Part shown: in pieces, positions 60,616 through 64,000 of the stretch
Position numbering within the stretch: the first letter of the stretch is position 1
How the letters are laid out: every line of letters starts with the position of its first letter
Origin: JAOABP01 sp964590395
GTDB taxonomy: Bacteria > Hydrothermota > Tepidihabitantia > Tepidihabitantales > Tepidihabitantaceae
Direction: 5' to 3'
Length of the DNA stretch: 64,000 nt
Assembly (NCBI GenBank): GCA_964590395.1
Contig: CAZPVT010000021.1
Coordinates: forward strand, 1 to 64,000
Program-made: the position numbers and the translations under genes
The notes under the pieces: generated by a model
Seen by the model: the letters and a program-made list of their open reading frames with translations, nothing else
Told to the model about the DNA's origin: nothing
The model's database searches: none

Positions 60616-62024
60616 CACCGGTAATAAAGGGAGACCGTCTTGTCGTGCTGCTCCTTTGGTTTTGTTGGACGGCACCGGTTGTGGCTGGTACCAAGGTCGT
60701 CAATGGTATTGAGTATGTGCCGCTGAGTGTGGTGGTCAGCCAGTTGGGTGGCAAGTGCTGGTATATTTCTGCTGACGCCGGGAGCGGTCGGTTCATTACG
60801 GTGATTCCGAGGGCGGACTCGCTCGGCTCCGAATACACCTTTCTGCCAGACAGTAATCAGGTCATCCACAACGGTAGAAAGATGAGGTTACCTCTGCCGA
60901 CGATCTGGGAAGGAAGTTCGGCGCCCCAGCTGTATCTACCCACCGTGGTTGCCGCAGCGATTTTTCCGGAACTGGATGTACCGGTCCTCAATACCCTCGA
61001 GACTGACCGGGCAAAGGATACGCTGGTCGTCCGCCTACTCCTCAATCCGTTTCAGAAGAAATCCGGTCCCCTCCTCTATCATCGGGAAAAGGTGTCTGCG
61101 CTGGAATTCCGGCTGACCATCGGTTGCCGGATTGATTCGGGCTTTGTTCAACAACTGCAACTGCTCGCCTTAACCGGCACTCATACTCCACTTAATGGGA
61201 TAAAACTTGACCCGAGTACGCCGAGCACCAGATTAGTCTGGTCATTTCGCCAGCCGATGGCAGAAACGGTCATCCCCCTGAGCAACGGACTGGAGGTACG
61301 GATTTTTCCCCAAGCACGGCGGCGGGTAACCAAAATTCTGCTCGATCCCGGACATGGGGGCAAAGACCCTGGGGCATTAGGAAGACGGGGAACCAAGGAG
61401 AAAGAGATTGTCCTGGACATTACCCAGCGAGTTAAATCCCGGCTTTTTAAAAAGGGTTTTGAAATTTATATCACGCGGGAGCGAGACGATTATGTCTCCC
61501 TGGCAGAAAGGGCAGAGCAGGCGGTAAAAAGTGGCGCGCAGATATTTGTGAGCATTCATGCCAACTGGGCGGAGAATCGGACGGCGCGGGGAATCGAAAC
61601 TTATTTCTTATCCGAAGCGAAGACCGATTGGGAGCGGGCGGTGGCAACCCGGGAAAATGCGGTTTTTGAGCGGGAAATTGCTAACCCGCTGCTGAAGAAA
61701 GATGACAGACTTAGCCTGATCCTTGCGGACCTCGCCCAGAATGAGTTCCTCTTTGAATCCAGCGAACTGGCGGCGAAAATTCAGGGGGCGGCGATAGGTT
61801 TTGTCCACGCCAATGACCGTGGGGTGCGCCAGGCAAATTTCTATGTTCTGCGCAATATCTTTATGCCCGCGGTGCTGGTGGAGTGTGGCTATTTGAGCAA
61901 CAAAAGTGAGGAGCAACTCCTGCGCAAACCAGAATACCGGGCAAAAGTCGCCCAGGCGATTGCGGATGGCATCGCGGATTTCGCCGCCGAATACGAAAAA
62001 CGTCTCAATGGCGAACGGAAATAG
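60600..62024 (+). CDS. N-acetylmuramoyl-L-alanine amidase (Amidase_3)
   Basis: This is a 474-residue exported cell-wall hydrolase that cuts the bond between N-acetylmuramic acid and L-alanine. The N-terminus has a basic start and hydrophobic core (LVVLLLWFCWTAPVVAG), a signal peptide after about 12 polar residues. A copper-amine-oxidase-like or AMIN-like stalk spans about 35-235. The C-terminal Amidase_3 domain (about 240-470) shows the zinc ligands in LLDPGHGGKDPGALG, KEKEIVLDI and FVSIHANW, and the catalytic Glu in VLVECGYLSN. The start lies inside smpB, so translation is likely coupled. Confidence 0.93.
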   Translation: MAFRIAPVIKGDRLVVLLLWFCWTAPVVAGTKVVNGIEYVPLSVVVSQLGGKCWYISADAGSGRFITVIPRADSLGSEYTFLPDSNQVIHNGRKMRLPLPTIWEGSSAPQLYLPTVVAAAIFPELDVPVLNTLETDRAKDTLVVRLLLNPFQKKSGPLLYHREKVSALEFRLTIGCRIDSGFVQQLQLLALTGTHTPLNGIKLDPSTPSTRLVWSFRQPMAETVIPLSNGLEVRIFPQARRRVTKILLDPGHGGKDPGALGRRGTKEKEIVLDITQRVKSRLFKKGFEIYITRERDDYVSLAERAEQAVKSGAQIFVSIHANWAENRTARGIETYFLSEAKTDWERAVATRENAVFEREIANPLLKKDDRLSLILADLAQNEFLFESSELAAKIQGAAIGFVHANDRGVRQANFYVLRNIFMPAVLVECGYLSNKSEEQLLRKPEYRAKVAQAIADGIADFAAEYEKRLNGERK

Positions 62025-62026
62025 GT

Positions 62027-63028
62027 ATGCCATCGGCAACTGTTAATATCAAGCGGTTTCACCGTATTGCCTCACAGCGGCTTTTTGGGAAAAGACTGGA
62101 TGTCTATCTGGTGCTGTCCGGTCTGGGGGTTTCGCGCAGCCGGGCAGCACAGCTGATTAACGTCGGCAAGGTGCGGGTCAATGGCGAAACAGTAAAACCC
62201 AGTTATCGGGTAAAGCCCGGTGATGAAATTTGCGCCGAATTTGAGCCGGAACCGGAGCGGACAATTGAACCCCAACCGATGATATTGAACATCGTCTATG
62301 AGGATGAGGATGTTGTTGTCATTGACAAGCCGGGAGGGGTGGTGGTGCATCCAGCGCGGGGTAACCGTTCTGGCACACTGGTGCAGGGAGTGCTTTATCA
62401 TTGCCAGCTTCTTCCTATACGCGCGGACTCGCCGTTACGGCCCGGTGTTGTCCATCGGCTGGACAAGGATACCACCGGATTACTGGTGTTTGCCAAAACC
62501 GATACCGCGCTGCGCCACTTGGGTGCCCAGATTGAGCAACGCACGGTTCTACGCGAGTACCTGGCATTTGCTTGGGGTGATTTTGAACTACCCTCGGGCA
62601 CCATTGATGCGCCGATTGGCCGGCATACGATCGACCGGCAGCGGATGGCGGTTACGCCCTTTGCCGCGCGCCTCGCAGTAACCAACTTTGAGGTACTCCG
62701 GCGGTATGCGATTTGTACCTATCTCCGGCTCCGGCTGAAAACGGGTAGAACTCATCAAATACGGGTGCATCTCCAGCATATCGGTCATCCAGTGGTCGGT
62801 GATCCGGACTACGGTGGTCGCAGTTGGCAGTGTATTACTCAGCGTGACCAGATACCAATTTTAAAAGAGATCCTTTCTCGCGTCAAACGCCAAGCGCTCC
62901 ATGCCGCCCGCCTCGGATTTGTCCATCCCCGAACCAAAAAGTTCCTTGAGTTTAACTCGCCTCTGCCCCCGGATTTGGAAGGCCTGCTGGTGTATCTGGA
63001 AGAACTGCGTCAGCAAAGGGTGTTGTGA
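62027..63028 (+). CDS. rluD: RluD-type 23S rRNA pseudouridine synthase
   Basis: This 333-residue protein has an S4 RNA-binding domain (LDVYLVLSGLGVSRSRAAQLINVGKVRVNG, about residues 25-54) and a pseudouridine synthase domain. The catalytic Asp lies in VVHRLDKDTTGLLVFAKT (about residue 146), and the conserved KTGRTHQIRVHLQHIGHPVVGDPDYGG follows. The family modifies helix 69 of 23S rRNA; RluC/RluA-type specificity cannot be excluded. It starts two bases after the amidase stop. Confidence 0.95.
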   Translation: MPSATVNIKRFHRIASQRLFGKRLDVYLVLSGLGVSRSRAAQLINVGKVRVNGETVKPSYRVKPGDEICAEFEPEPERTIEPQPMILNIVYEDEDVVVIDKPGGVVVHPARGNRSGTLVQGVLYHCQLLPIRADSPLRPGVVHRLDKDTTGLLVFAKTDTALRHLGAQIEQRTVLREYLAFAWGDFELPSGTIDAPIGRHTIDRQRMAVTPFAARLAVTNFEVLRRYAICTYLRLRLKTGRTHQIRVHLQHIGHPVVGDPDYGGRSWQCITQRDQIPILKEILSRVKRQALHAARLGFVHPRTKKFLEFNSPLPPDLEGLLVYLEELRQQRVL

Positions 63029-63038
63029 ATTGAACGTT

Positions 63039-63797
63039 ATGGTTTACAGTTGGTTTCGGTGGTTATCGGTGGTCATTATGGTTGTTTCGTGTCGGTCAAT
63101 ACCCAAGAACCTGCCCGAGTTAACGCCGCCGGACTGGCAGGATGGTGAAATCGCGGTCTATAATGTGATGCGCAACGACACGGTCTTATTCCGGCGCGTG
63201 GTCACCTTAGACTATGACGAAGAGGCAGGAGAGCCGACTTTAGTGTTTACCAACACGGTTCAGTCGGAATCAGCACCGTTTTACTTCTTTGATTCCACTA
63301 CTTTTGCCCTGGCTCGTTTTACCTTGAAACCGCTCTGGCTTACCCGCACCGTGGCTACGGAGATTTCGGTTTCAGAAGTCGAGGCAGAGTTTGAGTCCCA
63401 GCGGGTTCACTTACGCAAACAGACCATTGACGGTGAAACCGAAATGAGTATCAAGGCTCACCGGAACACCCTGGCGATTGAAATGGTGCCGATGTTTTGC
63501 CGTGCGATTCCGCTCGAGCCGGCACTGAGTTTTGTTGTCCAGGCGGCTGTCCCGCTGGAGATGCGCGACATTTTGGTCCGGGTCAAGGTGCTGGGGACAA
63601 AGTCGATCGCAACACCGCTCGGCGAGATTCTCTGTCGCGAGGTGGAGGCGGTTGCGCCGGGGAGGAATTTGCGTTTTGCCTATGAGCTGGCTGAACCGCA
63701 CCGGCTGATTGCCATCCGTGACTTTGAAAACGCTACTGAGACCATACTTACCGAGTTCTATGTCAATCCTACTTCGTTTCCACTACCCGAGGAGTAG
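63039..63797 (+). CDS. Putative lipoprotein, DUF3108-like
   Basis: This 252-residue protein opens with a lipoprotein signal peptide: MVYSWFRWLSVVIMVVSC, with lipobox VVSC and Cys18 as the lipidated residue. The rest is beta-rich (GEIAVYNVMRNDTVLFRRVV, KAHRNTLAIEMVPMF, and LGEILCREVEAVAPGRNLRFAYE) and resembles DUF3108-type periplasmic proteins with a barrel-like fold; this match is tentative. ATG 63039 lies 10 bases after rluD; TTG 63030 is also possible. It is the last gene of smpB-amidase-rluD-lipoprotein and ends five bases from the glmS stop. Confidence 0.72.
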   Translation: MVYSWFRWLSVVIMVVSCRSIPKNLPELTPPDWQDGEIAVYNVMRNDTVLFRRVVTLDYDEEAGEPTLVFTNTVQSESAPFYFFDSTTFALARFTLKPLWLTRTVATEISVSEVEAEFESQRVHLRKQTIDGETEMSIKAHRNTLAIEMVPMFCRAIPLEPALSFVVQAAVPLEMRDILVRVKVLGTKSIATPLGEILCREVEAVAPGRNLRFAYELAEPHRLIAIRDFENATETILTEFYVNPTSFPLPEE

Positions 63798-63802
63798 ATG
63801 GG

Positions 63803-64000
63803 TTACTCTACAGTTACCGATTTTGCCAGGTTTCTCGGTTTGTCAACATCACAGCCCCGTAAGACGGCGATGTGATAGGCAAGTAGTTGTAGCGGCGGGG
63901 CGACGATGATCGGTGCGAGATACTCGGGGGTCGGTGGTAGATAGATCACGGTCTCAGCGATCTCCTCTAAACTGTGGTCTCCTTCCGTACCTAAGGCGAT
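63803..64000 (-). CDS. glmS: Glucosamine-6-phosphate synthase, C-terminal end (cut by window edge)
   Basis: The last 66 codons are visible on the minus strand. They include PTPEYLAPIIVAPPLQLLAYH followed by IAVLRGCDVDKPRNLAKSVTVE and a TAA stop. The ending ..GCDVDKPRNLAKSVTVE is diagnostic of GlmS, which makes glucosamine-6-phosphate from fructose-6-phosphate and glutamine for cell-wall synthesis. The start and any upstream glmS ribozyme lie outside the window. Confidence 0.93.
   Translation of the reverse strand: MALGTEGDHSLEEIAETVIYLPPTPEYLAPIIVAPPLQLLAYHIAVLRGCDVDKPRNLAKSVTVE

Overview
This window looks like a chromosomal piece from an uncultured, anaerobic, moderately thermophilic or mesophilic bacterium of the FCB group, most like candidate phylum WOR-3 (Stahlbacteria). 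That placement is an inference. It rests on four secreted proteins ending in type IX-style C-terminal sorting domains (one a gingipain-like C25 peptidase), a PAC2 protein, a PilM-PilN fusion, a hybrid-cluster protein with an Rrf2 regulator, and a very compact gene layout. The partial 16S gene at the left edge could settle it by database search.

Layout. 1-1.4 kb: 5' part of a 16S rRNA gene on the minus strand, with its promoter and boxA. 1.6-3.9 kb: groES-groEL-fmdB. 4.0-6.4 kb: tRNA-Val and a membrane spermidine-synthase-like protein. 6.5-9.5 kb: rrf2-ferredoxin-hcp redox/nitrosative stress operon behind a promoter that is overlapped by a perfect 24-bp palindrome. 9.5-12.8 kb: two secreted proteins. 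13.3-16.7 kb: GNAT, PAC2 and MurJ. 16.9-26.9 kb: a type IV pilus/pseudopilus cluster (four pilin-like proteins, a PilMN fusion, PilO, two PilP/GspC-like proteins, PilQ, PilT, PilD). 26.9-30.1 kb: serA-DUF1015-TGS GTPase. 30.1-30.8 kb: a repeat-rich spacer. 30.8-35.6 kb: DUF2007, DUF2905, ppdK and pckA (pyruvate/PEP/oxaloacetate node). 35.7-36.7 kb: nikR with two related small membrane proteins. 36.8-40.1 kb: rtcB-uvrC. 40.2-41.6 kb: secreted BNR-like protein. 41.7-43.7 kb: a sigma-54 activator followed by a sigma-54 promoter and a probable small RNA. 43.7-48.9 kb: tldD-tldE-Lon-like protease. 49.0-52.2 kb: glycosyltransferase, flippase-like protein and hisC. 52.3-54.3 kb: LVIVD-repeat secreted protein. 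54.4-60.1 kb: cca, C25 peptidase and radical SAM protein joined by ATGA overlaps. 60.2-63.8 kb: smpB, amidase, rluD and a lipoprotein. Right edge: 3' end of glmS.

The most unusual element is at 43.33-43.62 kb. An orphan sigma-54 enhancer-binding protein is followed by a palindromic upstream site, a textbook -24/-12 promoter, and a roughly 130-nt non-coding transcript that ends in a 12-bp-stem terminator. The transcript carries a C-rich segment complementary to Shine-Dalgarno sequences. This reads as a self-contained sigma-54 activator/small-RNA module.

A second window-wide pattern is that strong sigma-70-type promoters often sit so close to the gene that transcription should begin at, or within a few bases of, the start codon (murJ, pac2, a pilin gene, DUF2007, rtcB, tldD, the glycosyltransferase, cca, smpB). 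Genes with longer leaders instead carry strong GGAGG sites. Leaderless translation therefore appears common in this organism, and several start codons here were chosen on that basis. A third point is a dispersed repeat (CATTGCGAGGAGCG-type) found in the 30-kb spacer and also read into the C-terminus of the flippase-like protein.
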